From Tricholoma matsutake (lineage: Eukaryota > Basidiomycota > Agaricomycetes > Agaricales > Tricholomataceae), in assembly GCA_026075535.2 (NCBI GenBank), contig AP026547.1, positions 8,432,001 to 8,496,000 of the forward strand: a DNA stretch of 64,000 nucleotides, read 5' to 3'. Each line of letters starts with the position of its first letter. Positions within the stretch are counted from its first letter, which is position 1. Made by a program: the position numbers and the translations under genes. Shown here piece by piece: positions 23,987 to 36,442 of the stretch. The notes under the pieces are model-generated. The model was not told the origin of the DNA, searched no databases, and was given only the letters and a program-made list of their open reading frames with translations.

Positions 23987-24485
23987 ATGGTCCTGGGGTT
24001 GGAGCTGTTAGTGGAGAATTTTCCTTTCGATATCATGGCCATAAAAGCAAGTCATCCAGCTTTGACTGCAAACAACAACACTTTACCACCTGGCCAAACA
24101 GTTGGACAAGCATAGTTGTCTTTCTCTTGTCAGCCCATTTTATTGGACTAGTGAATGCCAAGCTGAGACCTGACCAAACACACTGTTGTCCATGTGTAGG
24201 TTGTTTTGGTGGAGCCATGAATGGGAGGTTAGAAAGGAAATGGTTATGTAATAATGTAAAATTTGCTACCATTGTGTATCATCAAGTCCAATCATCGACC
24301 ATCCATATTGAAGGTGTATGGATGGTCAGCGGAAGGTGCAACCACACAGAAGGTATATGGGCCTGAATCTAAAGATCTACAGCCATCTATTTATAGATAA
24401 GAAGGGAATAACTTTCAAAGACAGGAACCTCTAAGGCCTATTGTCATCATCACAAAGAATGGGCCTTACAGGGTATTACTAAGCA

Positions 24486-27400
24486 TCAAAGGTGCTGTCT
24501 AAGGTGGTCAGACAACTCCTTTATAGCATTGTCACTGTGCAGTAAAGCATCAATATATGCTCTATGACTCATTTTGCAGAGCATTGTTAAATCCAAATCT
24601 CCTGCAATTGATATTAGCTACTGAGTGTAATTAAACATATGAAGATGGTGATTAGTATTAATGTTTTGCAACATTCCATTCATTTGCTCTCCTGAAAACT
24701 CACTGATTGAAGCCAAAAAACCCCAGTATTTGAGCAGAGAGCCATTATGCATGGCATAGTGGTGATTTGGCTTGGATGGACAATAAGGGAAGAGTGTTTG
24801 TATAGCACTCCAATATTGGATATAATGCTGGGTATGGGCATCAGCATCAGCATTTGAAGACTTGAATGCAGCAATAATATTTGTAGCTGCAACAAGGTTA
24901 TAGAAGCACTGAAGGTGTTGGCAGTGAAAATCTGCAGCAGCAACAATGTACCAGAATTCAGGAATTAAGAGAGGGAAAATGCATGTAAAGAGAATGAGAT
25001 ATTCTCTTACTTTGAGCTTGCCATGACTTGGTTCACCCAGATTGACTGGTGGTCATTGTATCCATGTTGGAAGAGTAATGTCATGAATGCAATCCTGTAT
25101 TACCTGTAGCTCTGTGGGTGTAAAGCTGAATCAGCAGGAATATAGTCACTATCATCACTATCATCTTCATCATCATAATTGAGGTCATAGGAAACTGGAT
25201 GGGTTTGTGTAGCTGTAGGTGTTGAGGATGATTCAGACAGGCTTGAACCAGCAGTAAATGAGGAAGATGGTGAGGGAGACATAGGTGGTGGTGTATGTTG
25301 CATTGACATCATGATGGCAGTCTCATATTCAGCTGTTTCCTGAAAAAGACCTTCCAACTCTTCAGTAGAGTCTGATACATCCTCTTCAGTCAATTACTTG
25401 TCAAGCTCTATCTCTTTAATCTTCTGGCTTTCATCCTCATCTTGTCCAATTCTCCAGAGTGAGTGAAGGTGATGCTGTAAAATACCCTCATGCATAAAAC
25501 CTAGAACATGTTTGACTGGGTCCCAGTTAGGGAATGTCACAGGTTTGTAAACCTGTGTGGGTAGATGCCACAGGTCCATAAGGGTATGGGGATGGGTTGG
25601 GGTTTAGTAACCCTCACCCAACCCACACCTGTGATGCGGGCACAGCAGGTTTTGTACATAAATGTAGGGCTTGGGCCAAATACTAGTATAAACTATTAAA
25701 TAAATTATTTCCCCTCATTGTCATTGACATCATCCTCCCCTCTCCACATTGTTGTTGTTGTTGAGTACCCACAATCCACCCAGTGAGCAGGGGCTTGCAG
25801 TGGTGTGGGGCGAGTGCTGGGTCAGCTTCATTGTCCTGTCATCATCAGCATGGTCAGCAGTTCTATTTAGTAGTTATAGAAATTTGTTAGTAACAAAAAA
25901 TGAAATATAAGGAAAAAAACTTACCAACAGCCCAAGAGACATTGTTTGATGTCTCTTGGGCCTTTTTTGTTTGCCTTGCCTCCTCCTTGTTGTCTCCCCC
26001 TCCTCTCCCATCATTCCATCCTCATTCCATTTTTGTTTGGTTTGGTGGCGGTGTTGCTGTTCTCTTGCTGTTTTGTAGTTGGACCCATTCCCACCCCACA
26101 AGCAGCTGCTTGTGGCAGTGGTTGGGGGTGCTTTCATGGTCCCATAAGTGGCTGCCGCTGTCGTCCTGATGTCATTTCATTGTTATACATCAAAACCTAT
26201 AAGACATAAAAAATATAAGTTAGTTGAAAAATAAAAAGCAAAGAATATATAAAAAGAAGCTTACCAGGTGCCCAAATGACAATAACATCATTTGGGCCCA
26301 TTTCTGTGGTTGGTTCTATGGGTAGGAGGAAGGGAGGAGGTGGTGGCATCGTCAAGAGTGGTGGTTGATGTGGTGAGTGTACAAATATGTGTAAACATAT
26401 AAATGATCAACAATCACTTTTAATGTGTTTCAATCCCATACGGGTTTTGATACCTGTGGGTTATACCCAACCCATGACCCATACCTATACTCTTGTGTAC
26501 AGGTATGGGTTTTGATGGGTACAGGCATGGGTTGCCCTGAAAAACCCCAGGGTGGCCCATGACATTCCCTAGTCCCAGTATGGAAGACAATGCAGTGGAG
26601 TCCACTGTATACCATTTGACTTTGCTAGAGCATTTTGGCCAGCTTTGGTTGTCTGGCTAAGCCATGCCTCTGCTTGGGCTCGCACCTGGGCACCATTACA
26701 TAGTTCCCAAGATTGCATATTAAGGTCTTCCAGCTGATCCTTGGTACAGAGGCAGAAGGAACAAAACATTGTGGCACCATGTGCTAAAAAGTCACTAACC
26801 TTCTGACTTCCCTCCAGATCAGCAATGACAGGTGCAATTTTTGCTTGCACAGGAATACCATTGGGATGTCTGGATGTTGGCACATCTTGATCTGGTGCAA
26901 CACCATACTTGGCAACAGAAGTAATAACAGGATCAAGAAGATGGGAGATAGTTGTAGGGTCAGGAAGATGAGGTGGAGGTGTGAGACAAACAATAAAGAT
27001 ATTCTCAGGTTGATAGCGGAGATTGAAAGGTAAATTCCAGCAATAAAGCAAAACTGCACCACAAGATACCTTTTGACCTATATATAATATTATTAGCTGT
27101 ATTGATGTATACTTTCTTTCTAACAACTTACCAGCAATCTTGTTTGTGTAAGAGTTGTACCAATCAACATAAATTCCAAAGAGTAAATGATAGGGAGACT
27201 GGAAAAAGCCTAGAATATCATTCCAAGCAGGGCTACCTTGGATATCATTGATATTGACACCAAAGACAGCTGGAGGATGATTTATATGGTGGTGATATGT
27301 CTTGTGAAGGGAGTCTTCTATGATCTGGCGAGACAAAAAAAATTGAAGATGACTGTGTACTGTATAGCTGACATGGAACCTATTTGGTTCCATTCTGGGT

Positions 27401-28018
27401 ATTCTGAGATTTGTATTGCAGGCATGTGATCTTGGAGATTCCTTCCACTGACATTTCCAAGGAATTGGATGAGGGAAGAGGGGAAAGCACTGGGGGCAGC
27501 ATGCTGTCTGGATGATCTCTGGTTCAGGGCAGTGAAGCTGATAGGCTGTACAAACATCATGAGGAAGTTTGACATTAGAAAGTTTGACAGCAAATCTTAA
27601 TGACATCAAAGCAATGCCAACAAGATAAAGAGTTGTGGAGATGATAACCTAAATGGCTTGTAGAACTTTGTTGGTGACAGCACGACTCACACCAGCTCTA
27701 CTGTGGAGCCAGATGACAAGAAGGCAGACCATCTTTATAATAAGTGTAGCAGAAAGTTGATATCTGTACTATATTTTTCAATTATATTCTTATAGAAACA
27801 ATTTAGCACTTACCTGTTGGAGAATTGGAAGCTGTAGATTTTTTTGCTGATCAACTTGGGGATGATACTGGCTTCTGTTTTGCCGAGGCAGGCTGTTTAT
27901 CCTGTTTCTCATGCATCAAATGAGCTGGACCACTAACAGACTGTCCTGGTTGTTCAACACCATGGATGGAGACAGTTTTCATGCTGCAAACTGTGCATGT
28001 ACATATGACTGAAGGCAT
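24486..28018 (-). pseudogene. Tnp2-like (CACTA-type) transposase, split by a 1-kb MITE
   Basis: The minus-strand ATG at 28018 opens MPSVICTCTVCSMKT, a CxCxxC start I associate with fungal Tnp2-like transposases. The core includes GIYVDWYNSY, QKVSCGAVLLYC, LTPPPHLPDPTTISHLLDP, TSRHPNGIPVQAKIAPVIADL and MFCSFCLCTKDQLEDL. A 54-nt intron (27078-27131) joins KIAG to QKVSCG. Just after HCLPYWD the gene is cut by a MITE (25528-26571) and resumes WDPVKHVLGFMHEGILQHHL at about 25520. The C-terminal part (FWYIVAAADFHCQHLQCF; LKYWGFLASISEFSGEQMNG) runs to a stop at 24486. Stops and shifts show it is inactive. Element termini were not found. Confidence 0.85.
25528..26571. mobile_element. 1044-bp non-autonomous hAT-like element
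   Basis: Inverted ends TAGGGAATGTCA...TGACATTCCCTA, with an exact 8-bp duplication GTCCCAGT at 25520-25527 and 26572-26579. Removing it together with one duplication rejoins the Tnp2 frame at the conserved WD-PVKH junction. Subterminal regions carry many GGGTATGGGTT/AACCCATACC iterations on the right and AACCC repeats on the left. The internal plus-strand frames near 25900-26210 look non-coding. Confidence 0.93.
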
Positions 28019-28821
28019 TATTGAGTGAAAGAGGAATGGAATGCATCAGGAAAATCACACTTTTTATTTCAACATTTTTGGCTTTTCAGCTTTGTAATGG
28101 TTGCTCCTAAAGTCAAAAGTTTGTTAAATAAAATAGTATTGTCAAGGTGCCATGTAAAGTTGAAAAAGTTAGAAAAGTTAATAAAGTTTGTAAATTAATG
28201 CCTGGCTGGGGAGCAAGGTGGCAGGTGCAGTGATGTGCATTTTGCCCACACCTCCCAGCCATGGTGGCCTGTCCTTTCCTTGTCCTCGCTTGTCCCTTCC
28301 CCCATCCCCTGCTGGCCCTCAGTCATCATCAGTGGCCCATCGTTCCCATCCCTGTCGTTAGCCTTCCTGGGTCATGCTCGCCTATCTCACCCCCTTTTTG
28401 TGTGATGCTGGTTTTCCCTGTCCTTGCCATTCTTGCTGTCTATGTCATCTATGCCATCATCCTTGCAGTTCTCATTCCCATTGCTCTTGCTCCCTGCTGT
28501 TTGCTGTTTGTCCCCACTGTTGCCTTCATTTCCATCATCCCTGTCATTGTCATCATTGTCATTGTCATCCCCATCTGGTCCTCATCATCCTGGTCCTGGT
28601 CCTGGTCCTCATTTTTCATCTTTGTCCTCCTCACTGTTGTTGTCCTTGGTGTCTGGTCCTCAGCATCCTTGTGCCCATCATGCCCTCTTGTCCTGGTGTT
28701 GTGTTTCATCATTCCCATTGTTGGCTGTCCCCTTCTTTGTCATCATGGGTCTCATTGTCCTTGTGGTCCCCTCTTCACTGTTTGTGCTGCCACTCCTACC
28801 TGCGCTGTGGTTGGCCTCGTC
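28019..28821. other. non-coding; pyrimidine-rich low-complexity tract
   Basis: 28019-28260 has no recognisable gene. From 28261 the plus strand is a CCTTGTC/CATCATTGTC-type simple tract that opens long frames in several phases at once, a sign of composition rather than coding. It ends at the MITE at 28822. DNA of similar flavour (GTTGTTG/CCTCCT) resumes at 37683, to the right of the large element. Confidence 0.5.
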
Positions 28822-29193
28822 TAGTGTTGCCACTGGCTCAGCTGAGGTTTTTCAATAAAATGGATATAGCATGCCAGATAAATTTGCTAAATTCACCAGA
28901 ATATTTGAGCTTATGGATGGGCCCATAAGCTGAGGGGTTGTTTGCCAACATTAGTTGAACTGATCAATTGTACCTGAGTTATTTAATAAACAAAATTTGG
29001 CTTGATGGCTTGGCTTGAAATCAAAGCTGTGAATACATCAAGACTGGATGATTTGATCAGCTAATGTTGGCAGAAGACCCCTCAGCTTATGGCCCCATCC
29101 ATATGCTCAAATATTCCAGTTAATTTAGGAAATTTATCTGGCATGCTATATCCATTTCATTGAAAAACCTTGGCTGAGCCAGTAGCAACACTA
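28822..29193. mobile_element. 372-bp foldback MITE, copy 3 (diverged)
   Basis: Termini TAGTGTTGCC and GTAGCAACACTA match copies 1 and 2, but the interior has more differences and is 2 bp shorter. The flanking 8-mers (GCCTCGTC and GGGCCCTT) do not match, so this copy has lost its target duplication or was rearranged. Confidence 0.88.
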
Positions 29194-30253
29194 GGGCCCT
29201 TGTCATTGGTAGGGATGGTAATATTCAGTTCAGAACCATGGTTCAAACCTGAATGAACCTGTAGATTGTATGTAGTATATGGGACATAGGTACTATAAGT
29301 TAATCCACAAATTGTGTTGCTTGGTGCTCACATAAAGTGGTGAGGGAGTTTGGAAGTTTGGGAGGTTCAGGAGGATAGGCAGGCAAGCATAACTCCTCAG
29401 ACCAACAGCTATGCATCGTAAGACAACATGTAGCAAGGCACCACCCTCAACTATACAACGTACACGTCATATAGTCAGAGGTATAGTCAAGTCATCAGCA
29501 TCAGCACACAGATCAAGCTGGTACAAATATTAGTCAGAATACAACCACACCACTAGAACTTTCACATCCACTTACTTGAGTTTTCACATCCACTTACTTG
29601 AGTCTTTGGTGTTTTACGCTAAAGAACAAGGGACATCAGCAAAACCGCATTAAGTATACCTACAAATGCCATGCGCTACATACCTACAAAACATGGTCAT
29701 TTGCGGAAAACATGGGTGACCGATGGATTTGAATAGCTCACAACGACTACTTGACCGACAAGTAACATGTTGGCAAATTTTGGCCCAACATTGAGGTAAG
29801 TTGGTGACCAAATGGGAAGGTGGCAAACTTGGCTACAACATTTCGAAAACATGGGATTAAGTTTTCAACCTAGTCCCATGTATGAGAAGAAGGCATCTCA
29901 ATGGAGAGGATTTCATTTCTTCTTAATATTCAATACAGATTGTTTCGAAGCAATTTCATTGGCACAATAGTTACTACAGGTAAGACAGGTGGGGATCGTC
30001 ATAAGTGGTCAGAGGTGTCCAATCAGCAAAAGAGAGCATCGAGAACAGTGAGCACAGCAGGTTGAGCAAAGAAAAAGCCTAGCACGAGCAATCACAAGTG
30101 AAGCAGAGAATCATCGAGGACAAGCAAAGCAAAGAGATCAAGACAAATTTGTTGTATCGTAGGGATTTGCAGTGGTGAGCATCGAGGAGTCCAGGAAAGT
30201 GAGAATAATAACCTGTAAAGCCGCATGAGATGAATATGACGGCGATACAACCA

Positions 30254-32217
30254 TCACAACTTACTCTCTGGCTCCGTCTTGGGCTCCATCGCACTCTCAT
30301 CCAAATCCTTGTTGTGGCCCTTACCCCTGGAGTTAGACACCAATCTCTTCTTCTGTCATTTGTTGCCTTCAGGCTCCATCTCGGGCTCTGTTGCACTCTT
30401 GTCCAAGTCCTTGCTGTGGCCCCTACCCTTGGAGTTAGACACCAATCTCTTCTTCCGTCGTTTGTTGCCTTCAGGTTCCATCTCAGGCTCCGTCACGCTC
30501 TCGTCCAAATCCTTGTTGTGGCCCTTACCCCTGGAATTACAAGAGTGAGACCTACTCAGTGATGAGACTGTATTCTGTGCATCACGTTCGTTATTGGATT
30601 GGCTGGGGCCAGGAGACGATGCGGTTTGGCATTCCTTCCATGAAGTTCCAGTGGCAGCCTTCTTTGCCGCTTTTTGTGCCTTGTGCTTCACCAGGAGTGC
30701 ATCAAGGGTTGAACCATGGACAGGGGCAGTAGGCTCTGTAGCTGATTTATTGTCGAATACTTGCCTAGAAAGAGTATCAGTGCAAAACAATGAGAAAGCA
30801 GTGATGAACGCACATAGTGAACCATGCAATGGTTCCCTTTGCCCACTGTCTCGTCTCCTCATCGTTGTTTGTGTCTTCATCTTCGCCTTCATCGTCGTCA
30901 CCCTCGCCATCATCCTTGAGGCAGATATCGATCCCGAATGCTCGCATCAGAGCGCTGTAAAACTCCTCAGCATTCCAATTTCCATCTCCAAGACGCCAGT
31001 CATCTGAGGCACTGAGACACCATCGGAGCTATATGAAAAAAACATCATTAGCGAGGTATCCTACACTAACAGAGAACCTACCTGGGTCGCAGCATAAGCA
31101 ATCAAACCTGCTGTAGGTTTCTTCATGTTGTTTTTTTGGGCCTGACCCCTCTTTGCTTTGCTGCCACCCGGCCCATCCTTCAGAGCAGTCGACGGCCCAA
31201 TGAAAATGTGTTTGAAAAACTAGATGAGAAATTAATGTCATAGTTAAGTAATAACAAAAATTGAAAAACGTACCGCAACTAAGAGATCGCTTCACATAAG
31301 TCCAGAACTAGGGTCTTCTTTGTCAATCAGTGCTTCATCATAGAGGCACACTGGAAAGTCTGTGCTATGGACTTTTATTGAGCCATTCACCAATTTGTTG
31401 CAAAACCTGTAAACGTAGTCAGCATGAAGGTGAACAAGTAAGATGCCACACCTTTCTGGATCTTCGTCAAATGATGCCAGAAAGTCAATAGGGCAGAGAA
31501 GTTGGGTGAGCATGGGATGGTTGAAACCTTGAACATTGGCCTTGGGCTGTCGGGCAAGGATCACCAGATCGAGTGGCCCACACTTTGCGCTGACATATTC
31601 CAGGCCATCTGATAGTAAGCTGTTGGAATTGTCCAAGCGTGCTCCTCACGATGCATTTCTTAACTGCCGAGATGTGACTATATGCATGCAAATGAGGAGG
31701 GAATGCATACCAGACTAATCATTTCCTTCTCATACTTGGCCTTCCTTTTCATTTTCTTGATATCCTTTGTGAATTGCGGGTATTTCTTGTGTAGTCCGCG
31801 GTAAATGTCCAGTTCAATCTGGTATCATTCCATGAACCTGGAATGAAAGGGCGAGTGAGTAAGATAAATATATTTATGACACAATACATACCGATTATCG
31901 TCATCGTAATCCTCAGCATCTGCCTTGAGTCCAACATCCAGAACAGTGTACCAGGATACAAACAGGTGTTCACTGCAAATGATCCACCTTGCAAAATCCT
32001 TAAAATCCATGAAGGAGTCCTTCTCTGCATCCAGCCTAACAGTAATTAATGTACAAGCAAGAATGGAATGAGACGATACTTACTTTTGGTGCTTTTTACT
32101 ACCTTTATCTTTGTCAGCAGCACTCTTCCATTTCTTGCTGTTTGTATTGTGAGATGAGGATTGCAAGGATGACTTGGATCTGGAGGATGGAATAGAATGA
32201 GAAGATGAGGATGGCAT
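30254..32217 (-). pseudogene. DUF6698-like protein gene (intron-containing, one stop)
   Basis: The ATG at 32217 starts a Ser-rich leader (MPSSSSHSIPSSRSKSS) followed by an intron with a GTAAGT donor. Downstream exons give DAEKDSFMDFKDFARW, then the family block GFNHPMLTQLLCPIDFLASF (about 31470-31520), DFPVCLYDEALIDKED, and after another intron the diagnostic FKHIFIGPSTAL...LIAYAAT segment (about 31080-31210). The C-terminus carries an acidic tract and 34-residue repeats. I recognise this as the mushroom DUF6698 family, whose function is unknown. A TGA in repeat one (near 30356) replaces CGA seen in the other units. Confidence 0.75.
30270..30540 (-). repeat. 102-bp coding tandem repeat (2.7 units)
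   Basis: Units start at 30270, 30372 and 30474; the last is partial. Each encodes 34 residues of the type SKGRGHSKDLDKSATEPEME at the C-terminus of the DUF6698-like protein. Units differ mainly by transitions. Confidence 0.85.
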
Positions 32218-32368
32218 AAGGGGGAGATAGTGGTGGAAGGGAAGAAAAAGACGACGCGCCCTGCGATTCCTTCAAGATTCCTGGTCATGTGCCTCATGCA
32301 TTTGTTTATTGATTGATCAAGTAGCCGACCATTGACGATCAAGTAGTAACCGACCGTCAACAATCAAC
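32218..32368. promoter_or_regulatory. 151-bp bidirectional promoter gap
   Basis: The gap separates the start codon of the DUF6698-like gene (minus, 32217) from that of the Plavaka transposase (plus, 32369), so both probably share one promoter. It contains GATTGATCAAGTAG and GATCAAGTAGTAACCGACCG, a direct repeat of GATCAAGTAG. Confidence 0.5.
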
Positions 32369-35300
32369 ATGGTCTGCTGTGCCTGTGGGCGTACTTTCCA
32401 AGATGATGGTACTCTAGGGAGGCACTGTTCTAACTGTCAAGCAGCACGCAAGTGGATCTTGGATCTTGTTGGCAAGCGAGAGGAGGCTGTAAAATGTAGG
32501 AAGGCAGAGAAAAATCTGGTGCTGGTTGAGGTGAGTAATAAGTTCTGAATACTGCAGTTAGGATCTAATGACTCTGTACAGGTTGAAGAAATCCCTATGG
32601 ATGTCAAGGAGCCTCAGATTGACCCTCCTACCCCAACAGCAACTCAAAGTCATCCAGAGGTGCTGCCAACCCGGTCTGGTCATCGCAGGTTCCTGCCAAA
32701 TCATTTTGAGGATTTTGTGCCATTATCCCACACAGCTGTCCCCCATGTTCCCGAACCTGTGTGAGATCGTAACCCACCTGCCAGCACTCACTCCCCATCC
32801 CCATCCCCATCTCCTTTGGTACATACACCTGAACCCATCTTATTTAGAACAGAATGTGATAACTTTGGATTATATCGTGAATACATAACCTTCCCCACTA
32901 CTGATCCTGAGGCTGATCAAGATCTAGACAACATCTATGACATTCCTGGAAAACCATCAATGGAATCTGGACAACACTGGTGGACCGGCATGGGTGCAAT
33001 GTTCAATGCTGCCACCAAGAACATTTACCATCCATTTCTCAATGCAACGGTGTGGTGGTTGATGAACTGGTTCTATTCTGGTTCAAACCAAAAGTCCATT
33101 GCGGAGCTGGACCATCTTGTTAAGGAGGTCCTCATTCAGGATGACTTCAATGTCAGTGATCTCGAGGGTTTCAGTGTGGCTCGAGAGCTGCACTGCCTTG
33201 ATACGATGGAGGACAAAGCTGCATTTTCAGGAGAGGCTGGTTGGAAGGAATCTTCTGTGAAGATTCGTTTACCTGTTGATAAGCAAAAGCTCAAGGAAGC
33301 GGTTGCTCCAACGTTCGAGATACCTGGTGTTTGGCATCATGACCTGTTGGAGGTCATTTGTACTGCATTCAAGGACAGGAAGGCGCAATTTTATCATTTG
33401 ATGCCATTTCATCTTTTCTGGAAACCTACTCCCGATAGCGAGCCAGAGCAAGTCGTGACAGATCTGTACAACTTGGACGCTTTTGTACAGGAGCATGAAA
33501 AACTGCAGCAACAACCAAGTGAGATGGGCTGTGATCTGGAGCAGGTTGTTGCTGTGATTATGGTATGGTCTGATTCGACGCACCTGGCAAATTTCGGGCA
33601 AGCGTCACTATGGCCAATTTATCTCTTTCCTGGGAACCAGTCAAAGTACCAGCACGCGAAACCATCACAATTTGCTGCACATCACCTCGCGTACATTCCC
33701 TCAGTATGACCAGCTCTTGTATTTTTCTGATCTATCTGACTCTTTTTATAGCTCCCTGATACAATTCAGGATTTCTACAAGGAAAACTTTGGTACTACTG
33801 CGTCTCAGGCAACCCTTACACACTTGAAACGGGAGCTAATGCATGCAATCTGGGAATTAATTCTTAACGATGAGTTCATGGAAGCCTATGAACATGAGAT
33901 CGTGATCAAGTGCCCTGATGGCATCTTACAGCAATTTTATCCTCAGTTCTTCACGTATTCTGTGGATTATCCAGAAAAGTGGGTTTTTAATGACAGCATG
34001 CTATGTTCAATTTATCTAATGTCATCAGAGTTCTTCTGGCAACAATCTGAAATCTGGGGCGATGTCTCTGTCCACGATGTGAGATCCAGAAAGTCCATGT
34101 CAGTGGTCTTGGAACAACTGTCGATCAGCAATGTCAGGATCATGAACAGACTGACACACCTTTGCGGATTGCCTGGATTGATGCAGCACGCAAGGTTATC
34201 TTTGACAAGGGGGCAGGCGTCACAAGTACTTGAGTGGAGAACATTCTTAAAGAAAGATCTGAAGTGCTGACTCATGTGAGTGAAATGTATTAATAGATTC
34301 ACTTAAATAACTTTTCACTAGAATGCGTTCTCCAAGCGACTACAAAGGCTTTGGGTTCAATTTTTTTTCAATGTTTGTTCCCGACTTGCTTCATGAATTT
34401 GAACTTGGGGTCTGGAAAAACACTTTCAAACATTTAATTCAAATTCTCTATGCAGTAGGTGATGATCTTATTCAAGAATTAAATTCACGGTTAGCATGCT
34501 TGAGATTTCTCAGAGTCATGCATTGATAAGAGCTTTAGGTATTGACAAATTCCTATGTTTGGGACTTCAATCCAGCGGTTCAGTTCCAATGCATCCGCGA
34601 TGAAGAAACTGGCTGCAAGAGATTTTGAGGATTTATTGCAGGTATGTTTTTTGTTTGTTTTGATAATTAACTGTGCAATAAATTCATCCTAGTGTTCAAT
34701 TCCGGTATTCGAGGACCTACTTCCAAACCAATGCCACAATATCCTGATCACGGAAATGCTCTTCATCTTCTGTACCTGGCACGCTTACGCCAAACGCTGG
34801 CTTCACATTAGTTCTACACTTGAGGCCTTGGGGAAAACAACGCGAGCGCTTGGGGCATCGCTTCGGGAGTTTGTCAAGGTCATATGTTTGTGTTATGCTA
34901 CAAAAGAGCTGCCAAGAGAGGAAGCTGCACAAGTACGCCATAGGGCCAATGCGAGTGCAAAGGGAAAGGGAAAGGCAATGGCGACATCTGACAAACAGAA
35001 TTCAGCATGTGGGCACTTCAACATGTCTACGTACAAACTTCATGCTCTAGGCGATTATGTTGTGAATATTCAGTTGTATGGACCGACAGATAATTATTCA
35101 ACTCAAGTGGTCAGTTATTTTACCTGCTGATTATTTTTAACATTGAACAAAGATTGCAGGGTGAGCTTGAACACCGCCACATCAAGTGTTTCTATGCATG
35201 AATGAATAAAAGGTTCACGTTTACCCAACAAATAAGCAAACACCACTGGCAGCAGCAAATTTTGCAAAAGATTCGAGAGAGATATGCAGGTACAACAAGT

Positions 35301-36442
35301 GGCAAGGGAGCAGGACCACACCGACACTTGGAGGAGATTGCAGTACCAGTTGATGCAAGTGAGCCCTTGCCCTCAATGTCCCCTGAAAAACACCACCACA
35401 TGTCTGTGTCTCGTCAACATCCTGTCAATATTTTGCGATGGATGGATGAGTGCTCTGATGATCCAGCGACCAGGGTATGCATTTCCCCTCCTTCATTGCA
35501 CTATACTAATCTCAAGTAGACATTTATTCTTGACCTCAAATCACATCTCTTAGCATGTCTACTCAACCAGCCTTTCAGTGATGACCATGTCTACTCAGAT
35601 ATTGAGCTAGCAACAGTCAAAATTGTCAACAACCAAATTTACAACCACAAGGTTCTCAATGTGAATTATACAACTTACGATATGCAGTGCGCATGAGATT
35701 CAATCAACCCTTGGACACACCCTGATATTATGCTTCTCTCAGGTGAAGATCATGATGATTCAGACCCCCATCCATATTGGTATGCACGGGTGCTTGGGAT
35801 ATACCATGCAGAGGTCCGTCATGATCACCCAAATGCAGTTTCATCTGATGTCCAGGTATTGGAGTTCCTGTGGGTACATTGGCTTGGTCAAGATGCCGAC
35901 TACAACATGGGGTCAATAGGGCATCGTCTACATCAAGTGGGGTTTGTGCCAGATGACTCCATCGATCTTGATGATCCCACACAGGCAAGTGGTGCATTCG
36001 GCTTTATTGATCCAGCAGAGGTCATCCAGGGTGTACACCTCATTCCTGCATTTGCCCATGGAAAGACAGATGGACTTCTTGGACCATCAATTGCACGCCC
36101 ACGGAAGGATGAGGATCAAGACTGGCAATACTTCTATGTTAACATGTATTTTTTTTTTCTTTGACTGAGACCTTCTATCTGATTACGGTCTAGGTTTGTT
36201 GATCGCGATATGTTCATGCGTTTCCGAGGGGGGGGGATTGGACACAAGGGGATGCTTGACTGGATTGCTGGTTGGAGAATGATGAGCAGGAGGAAGATGA
36301 GGAAGATGAGGAAGATGAAGAAGACGAGGAAGATGAGGAGGAAGAATCAGACAAGTCTGATGAGAGTTTGATTGAGTTGGATCTGGATGGAGAGGAAGGA
36401 GGCGAGGATGAGTATAATATCTTGGGCTTTGCGGCTTTTTGA
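32369..36442 (+). pseudogene. Plavaka-family transposase, several exons, decayed
   Basis: The start at 32369 gives MVCCACGRTFQDDGTLGRHC, the N-terminal zinc-finger-like segment of Plavaka enzymes. Core blocks follow: WWLMNWFYSGSNQKS, VWSDSTHLANFG, LWPIYLFPGNQSKYQH, ELILNDEFMEAYEHEIVIKC, FTYSVDYPEK, MFVPDLLHEFELGVWKNTF, and GELEHRHIKCFY (35160). The C-terminus has a GGGIGHK motif followed by a long Asp/Glu tail ending LGFAAF at 36442. Introns are about 50-60 nt. Breaks include a TGA near 32762, frameshifts near 34085 and 34350, and FYA*MNK near 35200, where a conserved arginine-threonine pair is expected. Confidence 0.88.

Noticed and set aside
28374..28928. Long Cys/His/Pro-rich plus-strand frames
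   Set aside because: Three phases stay open together over a simple pyrimidine-rich tract and run into the MITE, so composition explains them.
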